Notes: a model not told the origin generated them from the letters alone. Positions 28,801-39,600 are shown, counted from the first letter of the stretch. The stretch is 64,000 bases of DNA from Nostoc sp. KVJ3 (GCF_026127265.1 NZ_WWFG01000003.1:405340-469339); one strand, 5' to 3'. A program made the numbers and translations.

Positions 28801-31220
28801 TAGACTCACTACTATGGAAAGCAACCAACCTCAAGGAAATCCCTACCGATCCCTTAACATCGCGTCGCTTGCAGGGTAACGATAAACCCAATATTTCAGT
28901 TAACCAATTTTTCCAAGGTTTTTACCAAACCAATGCCTTGCAAATCCAAACAATGGAAGGGCGAGAACATACCGGACAGGTAAGCAACAAAGACCGCCAA
29001 GAACGGGAAGAAAAATTCCGTCAAGGACAATTAGCTGCATTGTTCTGTTCTCCGACAATGGAATTAGGTATCGATATTTCCGACCTTAGCGTTGTCCATC
29101 TCCGAAACGTTCCCCCCAGCCCCGCTAATTACGCCCAACGTAGCGGGCGTGCTGGTAGAAGTGGACAGCAAGCTTTAGTAATTACTTATGCTTCTATTGG
29201 TAGTGGTCACGATCAATACTTTTTCAAACGACAAAATCAAATGGTTGCTGGGGTAGTTGCTCCACCAAAACTAGAGCTAGCCAACCAGGATTTAATTAAA
29301 TCTCATGTTTACTCGATTTGGCTGGCACATACTGGGGTTTACTTGGAAGATTCCATGAATAAAATCTTGGATTTGGAATTAGAAAACTATCCCCTCAAAA
29401 ACAGCATTCGCCAACAACTTACCCTGGGACAAGCCAAATTAACCCAATGTCTGCAAGCCGCCCAATCTATCTTCTCAGACTTTTTCTGCCAAGAGGATCT
29501 GCAAAAAGCTTCTTGGTATTCTGTAAATTGGTTACAGAATACCATCGAAAATGCTTTGAATGCTTTTGACCGTGCCTGTAAGCGTTGGCGAGATTTATAT
29601 ATAGAGTCAGTTAAACAGTTAGAATCTGCCCGTCACACCATTGACCGTTTTGCTAGAGGTGATGTCACCCAAGAGGAACGCAAAAATGCCGAATCACAGT
29701 CACGAGAAGCACAACGACAAATTGATTTACTCGTAGGACACAGCCAAGGCAAAAGTAATTCCCAGTTTGAATTTTATCCCTATCGTTACTTTGCTGCCGA
29801 AGGGTTTTTACCAGGGTTCAACTTCCCTCGTTTGCCAGTTCGGGCATTTATTCCGGCTGGTGAAGGTGGTGAATTCATCTCTCGCCCCCGCTCAATGGCA
29901 TTACGGGAATTTGCTCCCAATAATATCCTTTACTACGAAGGTAGTAAATTCATGGTGGCTAAAACAAAAGTTCCTGTTGGTGGCATTGAAGGCGAGTATA
30001 AACGGGTGAGTGTCTGCGCTAACTGCGGGTATTACCACGACGGCGATTTTCGTGACACTTGTGAAAACTGCGGCGCAGAAATTAAACCTGATGCTCATGG
30101 CAATGTAGCCAGATTGACTCGTGTACTGCCAATGGAAACTGCGATCGCTCGTCGTCGAGAACGCATTACCTGCGACGAAGAAGAACGGCTCAAGTATGGC
30201 TACAACATCACCACACATTTCCGTTACGCTAGCCAAAAGCGAGAATCAGCTATTGTCCAAGCACCTAACGGTACACCATTGTTCAAATTAACCTATGGAG
30301 CTACAGCTACTATTTGGCGAATTAATCGGGGACTGAAGAAGAATAGAGAAGAACGAGGATTTAAGCTCAATCCAACAACGGGTGTATGGGGCGACCATAA
30401 AAATCCACAGGCTCAACAGACACCCGACAGCTTGCATACCGAAGTCAATTTAATGGTTGATGATACTTGCAATATCTTGATTGTTGAGCCATTAAATGTT
30501 CCTGTGGAGGACAGAGAAGCTTTTATTGCCACCTTGCAATACACCTTAGAAACTGCAATTCAAGCCGTTTACAAATTAGAAGCTGATGAACTCGACTCCG
30601 AACGACTAGGTGAAGGCAAGTATTTACTGTTCTGGGAAGCAGCTGAAGGTGGTGCAGGTGTACTATCTCAGCTATTAGAAAAACCAGAGGCATTTAGAAA
30701 AATTGCTGATGCAGCTTTCGACATTTGTCATTTCACACAACCTAAAGACAGTTGTATTCAAGCTTGCTATGAATGTTTGCTCTCTTACCGCAATCAATTT
30801 GACCATGCACTGATAAATCGTCACCTAATCAAACCTTGGCTTGACCTCCTACTGGAGAGTAGCGTTATTACTCAAGTCAAAGGGCTTTCTCGCGATCAGC
30901 AATATCAAAAATTGCTGGAACAGACAGACCCTAACTCTGATTTTGAGCGTGTGGTTTTGCAAGAAATTTATCAACGGGGGTATAAATTACCTGATGCTGC
31001 TCAGAAATTTATTCCAGAGGCAAACTGTAAACCAGATTTTGTTTATGAGGAGGAGGCGATCGCTGTTTTTTGTGACGGTTCTGTTCATGATAGCCCTGAA
31101 AAGTGCAAGCAGGATCAGATTGAACGGGATAATCTTAGGTATAACACTGGCTATACTGTGCTGACATTACGCCATGATGAGGATTGGCAAATAAAATTGG
31201 ATATTTTGGCGGGTCTATAA
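25873..31220 (+). pseudogene. Giant DEAD/DUF1998 helicase-nuclease (DrmA/B- or DruE-like), one-base frameshift
   Basis: Two frames encode one protein: 25873-26328 (151 codons) and a frame that is open to 31220. Adding one G to ggg at 26304-26306 joins them into about 1782 residues. The bridging stretch carries the Walker A (TTGTGSGKS, 26505-26531), which the downstream ATG at 26532 would lose. Further motifs: LILDELHTYRG (motif II), GTSATMS (III), TMELGIDISDLSVVHLRN and QRSGRAGRSG (V-VI). Zinc-binding Cys pairs and the DUF1998 region follow (WEAAEGGAGVL, CIQACYECLLSYRNQ). The last 90 residues look like a Vsr/DUF559-type nuclease (PDFVYE, VFCDGSVHD). Class 1 DISARM splits helicase (DrmA) and DUF1998 (DrmB) between genes; DruE of Druantia fuses them. 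Confidence 0.8.
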
Positions 31221-31261
31221 CTTATACTAAATTCTCCTAATTTCTGCTTGATAAAAACTTT

Positions 31262-32665
31262 TTAACCAAATCCACGCTTAGAACTACTAAAATTTCTAGT
31301 ATTTCCGCTTCTCATAATTTTTACGATGTGTACTGCCTTTGCCATGACTTGCCCATTTTTCTCGATTTGACAAGTCATCCGATGATTACCTTTATATGCA
31401 GTGCTTGTCCACTTTGTCATTCCGCTATCGCTGCTTTCCCAACAAAGTTGTTCCGCCTCTTGTGCCTCATCTCCTTCATTATTAATAACCCATCGCACGC
31501 TGTAGGGTTGTGGAACATTTGTTGACACGACAGTAAATTTGAGTGCAACACCTTTCGGTAATATGGAGCTTCCACTCAAATACTGCTTATAAGTTGGCCC
31601 ATTTTCATATTTGGCTAGATCACAACGAATTATTAAACTATATCTTGCTATGGCAATTACATTCGCAAAGTCAATAACCTCTGTAATCTCTTTTTTCACC
31701 CAAAACTCATGGTTAAAAACCCAGTCCCAAGCATAACGCGCTTTTTCTCGTGTATATGATTGGTCAAATAAAACATCAAGTTTACTGATTGCAATATTAA
31801 GGTTATCCCGAAGCCGAGTAACTTGGTTTAATACTTCAGTTTTACCTGTTAATTCCTGTGAGCTATCAACTGGATTATATACTTTACAAGATAATTTCAG
31901 CCGATCACGTAATGCCACCATAGTGTCATACAGTGCAATATCGTCACGATCACCGTTCGCCTTGTATACTCCAAGCTCGGCTATTAGTGTTGACACAATC
32001 ATGCCACCAGGTAGGCTCCAAGAAGTTCGTGAGCGACAAAACCACTTTAGAAAACGTACAATACGACGCATTTGCCCTTCTGCAACTTTGGGGTAATATC
32101 CAAGTATTGGATTGGTTTTTGGGCTTAATGTCGAAACACGTTCAGCAAACCAGTTATTAATTTCCATTGGATCTCGACGTTTCCACTCTGTACTGGCGTG
32201 TTCGATACGTTCTATACCAAATTGATCTACATAGGTGCGGTAGATTGCAAAGTCGATATGGTAGCCTTCTGCATACCAAACTGTAACTGCATTAGTACGA
32301 GCCTCTGGTTCTTTCGTGAAATTAGTGCAGCGTTTACATAAAGCATCACGTACACGTTGACGTGCTTTGAGTGGGTTTTCTGGTATCTCGTCTTTATAAA
32401 AGATTAGAGCAATATCAATATCATAGTCATTATCATTATTTGGATCTTGGTTGAGAGTGTGCATTGGATACCCACCTTGATTTTTGGAATCATAGGGATG
32501 AGGGTGTGGACGCTCAGTTTCTTTAGCAAGGTCGTCTAATCCATTTTTAAGTCTGTTAATATTTAGATCACGATAACCAGCAAGCTGTTGTCTTAGCTTT
32601 ACTCCAAGACGAACATAATTATCATAAAAATACTGTAAATCATTAGATATGTCATACATGAACAT
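31262..32665 (-). CDS. CD-NTase (CBASS-like nucleotidyltransferase) with AGS-C sensor domain
   Basis: 467 residues. The polymerase-beta-type core shows GGYPMHT (64-70), the metal-binding pair in DYDIDIALIF (Asp82, Asp84) and a third Asp138 in YHIDFAIY. This is the SMODS/CD-NTase arrangement that makes cyclic di- or trinucleotides after phage sensing. The C-terminal 90 residues (YSVRWVINNEGDEAQEAE, then TAYKGNHRMTCQI) match the AGS-C domain found on such synthases. It starts six bases after the CHAT-SAVED gene, so the two are surely cotranscribed: synthase plus SAVED receptor. No Cap2/Cap3 ubiquitin-like or HORMA/TRIP13 genes are present. The cyclic product cannot be deduced. Confidence 0.88.
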   Translation of the reverse strand: MFMYDISNDLQYFYDNYVRLGVKLRQQLAGYRDLNINRLKNGLDDLAKETERPHPHPYDSKNQGGYPMHTLNQDPNNDNDYDIDIALIFYKDEIPENPLKARQRVRDALCKRCTNFTKEPEARTNAVTVWYAEGYHIDFAIYRTYVDQFGIERIEHASTEWKRRDPMEINNWFAERVSTLSPKTNPILGYYPKVAEGQMRRIVRFLKWFCRSRTSWSLPGGMIVSTLIAELGVYKANGDRDDIALYDTMVALRDRLKLSCKVYNPVDSSQELTGKTEVLNQVTRLRDNLNIAISKLDVLFDQSYTREKARYAWDWVFNHEFWVKKEITEVIDFANVIAIARYSLIIRCDLAKYENGPTYKQYLSGSSILPKGVALKFTVVSTNVPQPYSVRWVINNEGDEAQEAEQLCWESSDSGMTKWTSTAYKGNHRMTCQIEKNGQVMAKAVHIVKIMRSGNTRNFSSSKRGFG

Positions 32666-32671
32666 AGAATT

Positions 32672-34132
32672 TTATTCCTGAGTTTTAGTAATAATTGGAG
32701 TAGTCCATACAACTCTAGATGCAGGGGTATCATTACTATTAATCTTTATTCCCCAGGCATAACAAGGTTGCGTATTGGCTGTGTAATTATAAACAATAAC
32801 TTGATGATGAATAGTTCTACTGATCCTGCGTCCAAGACTAAAACCAAGGCTAACTGGCCCTGTGTAAAAGATATGCACGACAAGTGATTTATCAAGACGG
32901 TTATGCAAATCATCAAGTACCTGTCGAAAAGCTTGGCAGATTTTGTTTACCTGGCTATAATGGCTAATTGCGTCAATTCGTCGCTTCCCAATTTGAATCA
33001 AAATATCTTCATAGGGCTGAGATAATACATCATCTACATCACTCTTTAAGATATCAAACGAAATGGCAATTCTGATAGCAACTGCAACAGGATTTTTTAC
33101 TCGTGAGATAATAACATTTAACTCTATCTCTGGACTATCGCTACTTGCAAGTTGATACCAGCAATTTGTATTACGATCTAGCTCAAATAATAACACTTTA
33201 GGCCAGGTTGAAAAAGCATAACCTACACAGAACTGAAGTGGAATGTGAACAATACCGTAGTAACAAATTTTTGCTTCTGGGTTAGCTTTGAATAATTTTA
33301 AAAAATCGTTTACAAAATTTTCATTTTGTTTTATAGCACTACTGGGATCACAAATGCCAACTGTAAAAAACGATGACTGATCAAACTCTATATGTTGAAA
33401 TTTATAATCTCGAATGTTATTTGATAAATCTTCTTCTGAAATAAGACCAGTTAGCAGTTCAAATGAATGATGACGGACTGCAAATAATGTTCGCTGCGAA
33501 AACTGGACATTTGAGTTAGATATTATTAATCGGTCTTTTTTTTTTAAAACAGGAGTCAGTTCTTCTGGTATTCCTTCCAAAGCGATCGCATTACAACCCA
33601 ATTCGTAAGCATCTTCATACGACCAACCAGCACCAACAGCGTCATAGAAACCGATTGCAAACTTAACTGCCGCATCATCACTGATTTCATCGCTCATTCC
33701 CATCACATAATTAATATGCTGGGAAATAGCCTCTGCTTGTACCTCAGCATAGCAAGCATTCAGTACAACACACTCTACACCTCGATTCGCAAACAATTTA
33801 AACAGACTCGCCAAAGCATTAGTTGGAAGAAACTGTGCTTCTCCAACATCATTTTCTAAAACTAATCCCTGATAACCTGCCCCATGTCCACAAAAGTGAA
33901 CAATCTGCGGGTTATAATCCAACAAGGCGCGACGCAAATCGTCTGGACGAACTGCCCATTTTTGTTCTAAAGTAAATTGTTCTCGCTGCTTTGCTCTCCG
34001 TAAACCTGCATCAATTTCTCGCATCTCTCTATCTAAACGTAATCTTGCTGTATTTGTAGGGCTGGACGCAAGAATTAGTATTGTGCGTTTTATTAGTAGA
34101 TTCTCAGTCGTGTTTATACCTGTATTTATCAT
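32672..34132 (-). CDS. CHAT protease fused to SAVED cyclic-nucleotide sensor
   Basis: 486 residues. The CHAT caspase-like domain occupies about 15-198: catalytic His83 in HFCGHG and Cys127 in VVLNACYAE. The SAVED domain fills about 215-486, recognisable by HIFYTGPVSLGFSLGRR and the terminal YNYTANTQPCYAWGIKI. In known systems SAVED domains bind cyclic oligonucleotides and oligomerise, which activates a fused effector; SAVED-CHAT proteases are known from type III CRISPR loci. Here the signal should come from the adjacent NTase, with which it forms an operon. Its CHAT half is almost identical to the one in the giant gene at 36631-40962, down to the bases. The start overlaps the stop of a 33-codon relic (atga). 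Confidence 0.87.
   Translation of the reverse strand: MINTGINTTENLLIKRTILILASSPTNTARLRLDREMREIDAGLRRAKQREQFTLEQKWAVRPDDLRRALLDYNPQIVHFCGHGAGYQGLVLENDVGEAQFLPTNALASLFKLFANRGVECVVLNACYAEVQAEAISQHINYVMGMSDEISDDAAVKFAIGFYDAVGAGWSYEDAYELGCNAIALEGIPEELTPVLKKKDRLIISNSNVQFSQRTLFAVRHHSFELLTGLISEEDLSNNIRDYKFQHIEFDQSSFFTVGICDPSSAIKQNENFVNDFLKLFKANPEAKICYYGIVHIPLQFCVGYAFSTWPKVLLFELDRNTNCWYQLASSDSPEIELNVIISRVKNPVAVAIRIAISFDILKSDVDDVLSQPYEDILIQIGKRRIDAISHYSQVNKICQAFRQVLDDLHNRLDKSLVVHIFYTGPVSLGFSLGRRISRTIHHQVIVYNYTANTQPCYAWGIKINSNDTPASRVVWTTPIITKTQE
33536..34093 (-). repeat. Duplicated CHAT module, copy 1
   Basis: This segment and 36641-37193 are highly similar at the DNA level over about 555 bases, including the A run at the 3' edge (10 in this copy, 9 in the other) and the HIP1 site. 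Similarity stops sharply at both module edges, where different partner domains begin. Confidence 0.75.
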
Positions 34133-34230
34133 ACTGTAATCATATTCTCCAACGAATCCAGAAACTTCTGCACTGATTCCTCCAATCCACTGGAGTATAC
34201 CCGATTGATCCGATTGCCATTTTCCAACAT
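34129..34230 (-). pseudogene. C-terminal relic of the ParB/DUF3102-like family
   Basis: 33 codons from an ATG, ending in atga overlap with the CHAT-SAVED start. The residues RVYSSGLEESVQKFLDSLE match, with few changes, the C-terminal segment RVYSSGLEESVQKFLESLG of the gene at 53361-54302. The rest of that gene is missing here. It might survive as a leader peptide that couples translation to the CHAT-SAVED gene. Confidence 0.55.
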
Positions 34231-34507
34231 CTGATGGGTTTCACAATGAATTTATTGTAGCCTTGACTGCTTGTTGCAAACTTTCTTTATTAACAGCAGT
34301 GTGATACTGTCCTTTGAGTGCTAATCCTCAGCTAAGTCAAAACTTAAATGGAAGACAGGGAAATAACCATACAGAATTTAAAAGACTGACAGTTGTTTTA
34401 GAACCTGACATTGCCTAAATGTTCCCAACTTCACAAGCTGTTAACGAGGCTTTGCATTTTTTGATTAGAGTTAAGAGTAAAAATCGCTAGTTTATAATAC
34501 TAAAACA
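34231..34507. other. Spacer between NACHT and CHAT-SAVED genes
   Basis: A 277-base spacer with no intact gene. On the minus strand a short frame reads HTAVNKESLQQAVKATINS before a stop, which looks like another C-terminal gene relic. It probably also holds a promoter for the CHAT-SAVED/NTase pair, but I see no clear site. Confidence 0.35.
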
Positions 34508-36595
34508 TCAATAATCTGGCTGGTCTATTTTATTCTGCTTTACCTCTTGCTCTACTATGCCGTCTTTAGTTTTCTCCAGTTCAATAAGTGGTAATAATAA
34601 TGTATTACTTATTTCTTCTTTTACATAAAATCCAATATTGCAATCACTATTTAAACAATCTATTAAAATTTTATTAGCATCATAATAAAATTGTAGATTT
34701 TCTATTTGTGTAGAGCTAAAATTCCATTGGTAACTTATATTACGAATCTCACTAATAATTTGATTTAACTGCTCCATCCATAATTTAGCATCTGTAGCCC
34801 ACCACTGTTCACATAGTAAAGCTCCTAAATTTGTATCTGGAATCTCATTATATATGCTCTTAAGCTTTCTTTGTAAAGGAATATCTATATTTAGAGCAAA
34901 GATATCAGAACTTATAAAGTTATTTTCAATACTACTAAATAATAAGATATCATGGTTAAATAGTATATAAATTTCTGTTTTTAATGCAGTAATAAGAAAA
35001 ATACTTTTAATAGATTCCTGTACACTATCTCGAAAATCAAAAGGACTATTTGTTCCAAAAATACCTTGATTTACACCATATTCAATATGTTGCAAAAATT
35101 TTTGAATATCTATTTCAATATTACGAAATCTTGAAAAATATAATGCTCTGACTGCTGAAATTTTGTAATTTGAATTGACATTACTCGCTTGTTTATTTGC
35201 CCAGCTTAAAAAGCTTTGTATTTTTTTATCATTTTTGGCTAAATCATCAATTTTAAGTTTCATTAATCTTAAGAAATGATCTACATTTATTAATTGCTCC
35301 GTTTTAATTAAAAAAACTTCTCGCCATTTTTTTTCTTTAATATAATTTAATAAATGCTGCCATCGCTCTTGTTCACTAAACCACGTCGCTACCAAATATT
35401 CTTGAAATGTTAGATGAGAAAAAGACCAAACTTTTTGCGCTCTCTCAATTAACAATCCATGCTGAGACTCAATTGCTCTCAAAACTGCTCGGCTATCGCG
35501 CCGTTCAATTCCTAAAAACTCCCCAATATAAGCCTCTAACTCCTCTTGTTCAAACAAAACATACTGTTGTTGTTCAAATTTCTTCACTGCAACATAGCTC
35601 ATTAGTTCCAGCTTGCGGCCAACTGACAATTTCCAATAAATTTCATCCCGCTCAATCCCTCGCTTTTCGTCCCACTGCTCCAACAATAACTCCAACCCTT
35701 CTTGATATAACTTGGAACGCTTCGAGTAAAATTTCCCTGTTTGCTGGAAAACCGCACAAGTTAAACTTAGCAAGATGGGAGTAATTACAAGTTCCCGAAT
35801 TGGCTTGTTTACCTCTCGAAATAACTGTTCAAAAAATTCCTGTGCCTGCCTTTCTCCTGCATCTGCACAAACGGTTCCAAACCAATGTACTGCAAACGCT
35901 CTCATCTGCACTTCATTAAAATCAGCTACTTCTACACAGGTAAACCGTTTTGATTGCCAATCGAATAAATCAGGTAGGGTTTGCGTTCGACAAGTTACCA
36001 CTACTTGCACCTGTGGATAAATACGGGCAAAACGTTTGATTTCCTTAACAATTTGTTTTCCGGCTTCCCCCTCAACCTCATCCAAACCATCCAGCAATAC
36101 CAAAGCTCGTCCCTGGTTTAATACTAATTCGATATCTGCATTAATCATCTGCCAATGCTGTCCTAAAAACTGCTTCAAATCGTAGTCATATTTACATCCT
36201 TCATCCAAAAACTCCCGCAATTTAATCAACACAGGAATTCGCTGCGCTTGCAATTTTCCTTCATTGCATTCCGTTACAATTCTTTGCATATATGTTGTCT
36301 TCCCCGAACCAGGTTTGCCCACCACCATCAAGTTAGTATTGCGCTCCAGCACAGCCAACCCCGACACGCGCTGCTGTTCTTTACCCAACCCAATCCGATC
36401 CAGACTGCGGTAGCTGGAATTGCCTGTAGTGAAATCCTGCCATAAATCATCCAGTTCCGCTCTACGATTACTGCTAACCTGCTCCAAGATATTCACATCC
36501 ACAAACAAATCACCCAAAGGAACCCAGTGATCTACTCCCCAAAGGGGGATTATACCGTGCAAACTTTGGATGTCAGCATATAAACGTGATCGCAC
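34508..36595 (-). CDS. NACHT STAND ATPase
   Basis: 695 residues from a GTG. Walker A is VVGKPGSGKTT (91-101), Walker B RALVLLDGLDEVEG near 165, followed by VVVTCRTQTLP (sensor 1), PILLSLTCAVFQ and a winged-helix region ending FSHLTFQEYLVATWF, the classic NACHT order. The C-terminal 270 residues are helical and lack recognisable repeats. The start is weak: the frame is open upstream (VANSVDALVQQ) right up to the A9 run at 36641 in the CHAT gene, so this is probably the C-terminal half of a larger protein produced by a -1 shift, or a gene split by a missing A. As an NLR-like switch it would control the CHAT protease. Confidence 0.87.
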   Translation of the reverse strand: MRSRLYADIQSLHGIIPLWGVDHWVPLGDLFVDVNILEQVSSNRRAELDDLWQDFTTGNSSYRSLDRIGLGKEQQRVSGLAVLERNTNLMVVGKPGSGKTTYMQRIVTECNEGKLQAQRIPVLIKLREFLDEGCKYDYDLKQFLGQHWQMINADIELVLNQGRALVLLDGLDEVEGEAGKQIVKEIKRFARIYPQVQVVVTCRTQTLPDLFDWQSKRFTCVEVADFNEVQMRAFAVHWFGTVCADAGERQAQEFFEQLFREVNKPIRELVITPILLSLTCAVFQQTGKFYSKRSKLYQEGLELLLEQWDEKRGIERDEIYWKLSVGRKLELMSYVAVKKFEQQQYVLFEQEELEAYIGEFLGIERRDSRAVLRAIESQHGLLIERAQKVWSFSHLTFQEYLVATWFSEQERWQHLLNYIKEKKWREVFLIKTEQLINVDHFLRLMKLKIDDLAKNDKKIQSFLSWANKQASNVNSNYKISAVRALYFSRFRNIEIDIQKFLQHIEYGVNQGIFGTNSPFDFRDSVQESIKSIFLITALKTEIYILFNHDILLFSSIENNFISSDIFALNIDIPLQRKLKSIYNEIPDTNLGALLCEQWWATDAKLWMEQLNQIISEIRNISYQWNFSSTQIENLQFYYDANKILIDCLNSDCNIGFYVKEEISNTLLLPLIELEKTKDGIVEQEVKQNKIDQPDY

Positions 36596-36630
36596 CTGCT
36601 GTACTAACGCATCAACTGAGTTAGCTACTG

Positions 36631-39600
36631 TTATCTGGTCTTTTTTTTTAAAACAGGAGTCAGTTCTTCTGGTATTCCTTCTAGAGCGATCGCATTGCAG
36701 CCGAATTTGTAAGCGTCGTTATACGACCGGCCAGCACCTAGCGCATCATAAAAACCCACTGCAAATTTTATCGCCGCATTATCGCTAATTTCATCGCTCA
36801 TTCCCACCACATAATTAATATGCTGGGAGATTGCATCTGCTTGTACTTCGGCATAGCAGGCATTTAATATAATGCATTCTACACCTTGATTAGCAAACAA
36901 TTCAAACAAGCTGGCTAAAGCATTAGTTGGAACAAACTGTGCGTTGCCTGCATCGTTTTCCAAGACTAATCCTTTATCACCAGATCCATGTCCACAAAAG
37001 TGAACAATCTGCGGGTTAAAATCCAGCAAAGCACGACGCAAATCATCTGGACGAACTGCCCAGCGTTGCTGCAATGAAAACTGTTCTCGCTGCTTTGCTC
37101 TTCGCAAACCTTCATCAATTTCTCGTACTTCTTTGTCCAAACGCAATCTTGCTGTGTTGCTGGGACTGGATGCAAGAATTAATATTGTGCGCTTTAGAGG
37201 TTGGCTTGTTATGCCGGAATGGTTATTTTGTGTAATGTTGCCAACAGTTATGTTACCGCCAACTTGAATATTGCCACCAAAAATACTTTGTTGAGAATTG
37301 GAACTATTAGCTTGCGTTGAAGCTTTTGGGTGATTGGAGGAATTATCAGTTTTGCTACCAGTTCCATATCGCAATTTGATCTCGTACCTTGGCACTGGAT
37401 TATTTTTATCGCTCCAACGAGCATCCGCAGACCAGGCCCCGTCAGCCTTCTCTTTCTTTCGTGTCTCAACCGTCATCACTCCGCTTTCTGGGTCAAGAGT
37501 TAGCAAGTTGTACTGAAGTGGTATACCTGTAACCTGCTCCTTAGCAGGTGCGCCAAAAGTTCCAGCAGCAATAATTTTGAGACCACGCCGTGCATCGTAC
37601 TGAAAATTCTCGTCTTTTGCTTCATGGATGTGTCCGTGAATCCCAACTTGGAAACCATTAACTGCTAACTGTTCTAGAAAAGCTGTATTTTTCATTGACT
37701 CAGAACTATGAACAGGGTGATGCCAAACAGCGATCTTCAGCCAGTCATCGTATTTTCCCGTAAGAATTTGGTCTAGGGCATTAGCGATCGCATTGGGATG
37801 GATACCAGCCCGATCTTTGTACTCATGATCGATTTCCCAACAGGAATTAAGCCCTAGAAAGAGAATTTTATCTTCCGCGCAGAGGTGAATAATTGCTTGC
37901 TGGTCGTATTCTTGGGGATAGTATTTACTATAAATTTTTTTATAGAAGCGATCGCTAAAGTAATCAAACCGTTTTTTATACTCATTCTCATCACAAATTA
38001 ATGCACCTGCACTACCTGCATCAATATATTTTCCTTTTAGTAAGGGATTAGGCAGTTTTCGCTTGGGTACAAAGGGATAAGCAATTTCTGATAATTCCCA
38101 ATTAATATCATGGTTTCCAGGAACTATAACAATGCGGCTAGGGTCAAGCCCGTAACGTTTAACCAGTTTATCAACCAGTTCAAAAGCTGCATCGTATTCC
38201 TCTTGTGTTGAACGATTGGCGATATCGCCGGAAATTACCAAGTAGTTAAGCTGTTTTACTTTAAGATTTTGGGTCAGGTCAGTAGCCAGTTGCGTAAAGT
38301 AGCGTTGTGCTTGCGCTGTAGTCCCTAAATGAATATCGGATAGGTGGAGAATGCGTATTTGCTTGTCTGCATTGTTCATGTATATTTCTTTATCATGGTA
38401 GAATGCGTTAACTTCTGCTTCAGTTCGTTTTTCTACTGTAGTCCTTAGTTCTTGTTGTTTTTCAGTATACGCTCTGTCACTGCGGTATTTTTCCTCTATA
38501 CTGCGAGGAATCAGTACATTTGTGTCGCAGTACTGGCAGGGAATTTCTAGCTTTCCAGCCTTTACACGTATTTCAATCGCTTCTCTATTTGTAACTTCTT
38601 TGCCGCATTCAGCATTGGAACAGTAGAGGCGAATGCGCTCTTGCACATTAATGCCTTTAATGTGCAAGTGATTGGTAATAAAACGGATAAATGTAACCCG
38701 GTCAAAGTCACTAACTCCAGGATAAAAGTAAATCTCTAGTTCCCCAGTGCCTTCTGATACTTGTTTCATAGCAAAGCCGAGACGATGTTCATTCCGCGAA
38801 AACTCGGCTGCATACTTCCAAAGGTTTTCTCGTTGAAAGTCTTTGGTATAGCTGAGGCAGACGACCAGAGACGCATAAATTGCTTCGATACTACCTGAAA
38901 ACTCATAAGTAACTTCCGTTGGCGGGTGAAGCTTATCAACAAACCGATGTAATACATTAAAGTGGCTAGGAAAGATTAGTCGCCCTAACTCTCGAAAAGC
39001 TAAGTTATAACTGATAAATAGCTCGACAGTTGATTCTAATACTAATTTTTCTTCTACCAGAGGTAAACGCTCTTCCCTTGAAAATCCATCAAAAGAAAAA
39101 TTGGCGCAAACTACATCTCGCTCAAGAATTGAGCCAATCCCCTCTGGGTGATTACGAGCGGCTTTGATAATAGAGGAAGCATATTGGTTGATCAATTCAG
39201 GCCGCAGCAAAACCATTTGCATATTTGGGGTAGGAGCCAGACGGTAAACCAACCCCCGTGCTTGTAACAAACTGATTACTGTATCAATCTCTGCTTGGGT
39301 AGGTGAGCGTTCTATGTAACGCAGATCAACCTCCTGTGTTACGCGTTCTACTAATATTAATGTATCTTCTGCTTCTTTGCGCTCTAGTAAAAACTCACGG
39401 ATTACTTGAAATAGCCTTGGTGTTGTAGTACGAGGCAGTTTATCCCAAGGAATTGCTGCAATAATTTGCTGTAATAACTGTTCTACTCCCTCCCCAGTTT
39501 TGGCGGAACTTCGGAAGTAGCCATCTAAACCATACTCACCTATAAATTGATTAATTTCGCGTTGGTCTACTGTAACAGGACTAACATCACAACGAGCAGA

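Noticed and set aside
26532..31220. 26532 ATG as the true start of the giant helicase
   Set aside because: The in-frame sequence upstream encodes the P-loop and a natural protein continuation, so the start is artificial.
31262..34132. Type III CRISPR signalling as source of the SAVED ligand
   Set aside because: No Cas10, Csm/Cmr or repeat array is present; the adjacent CD-NTase is a sufficient source.
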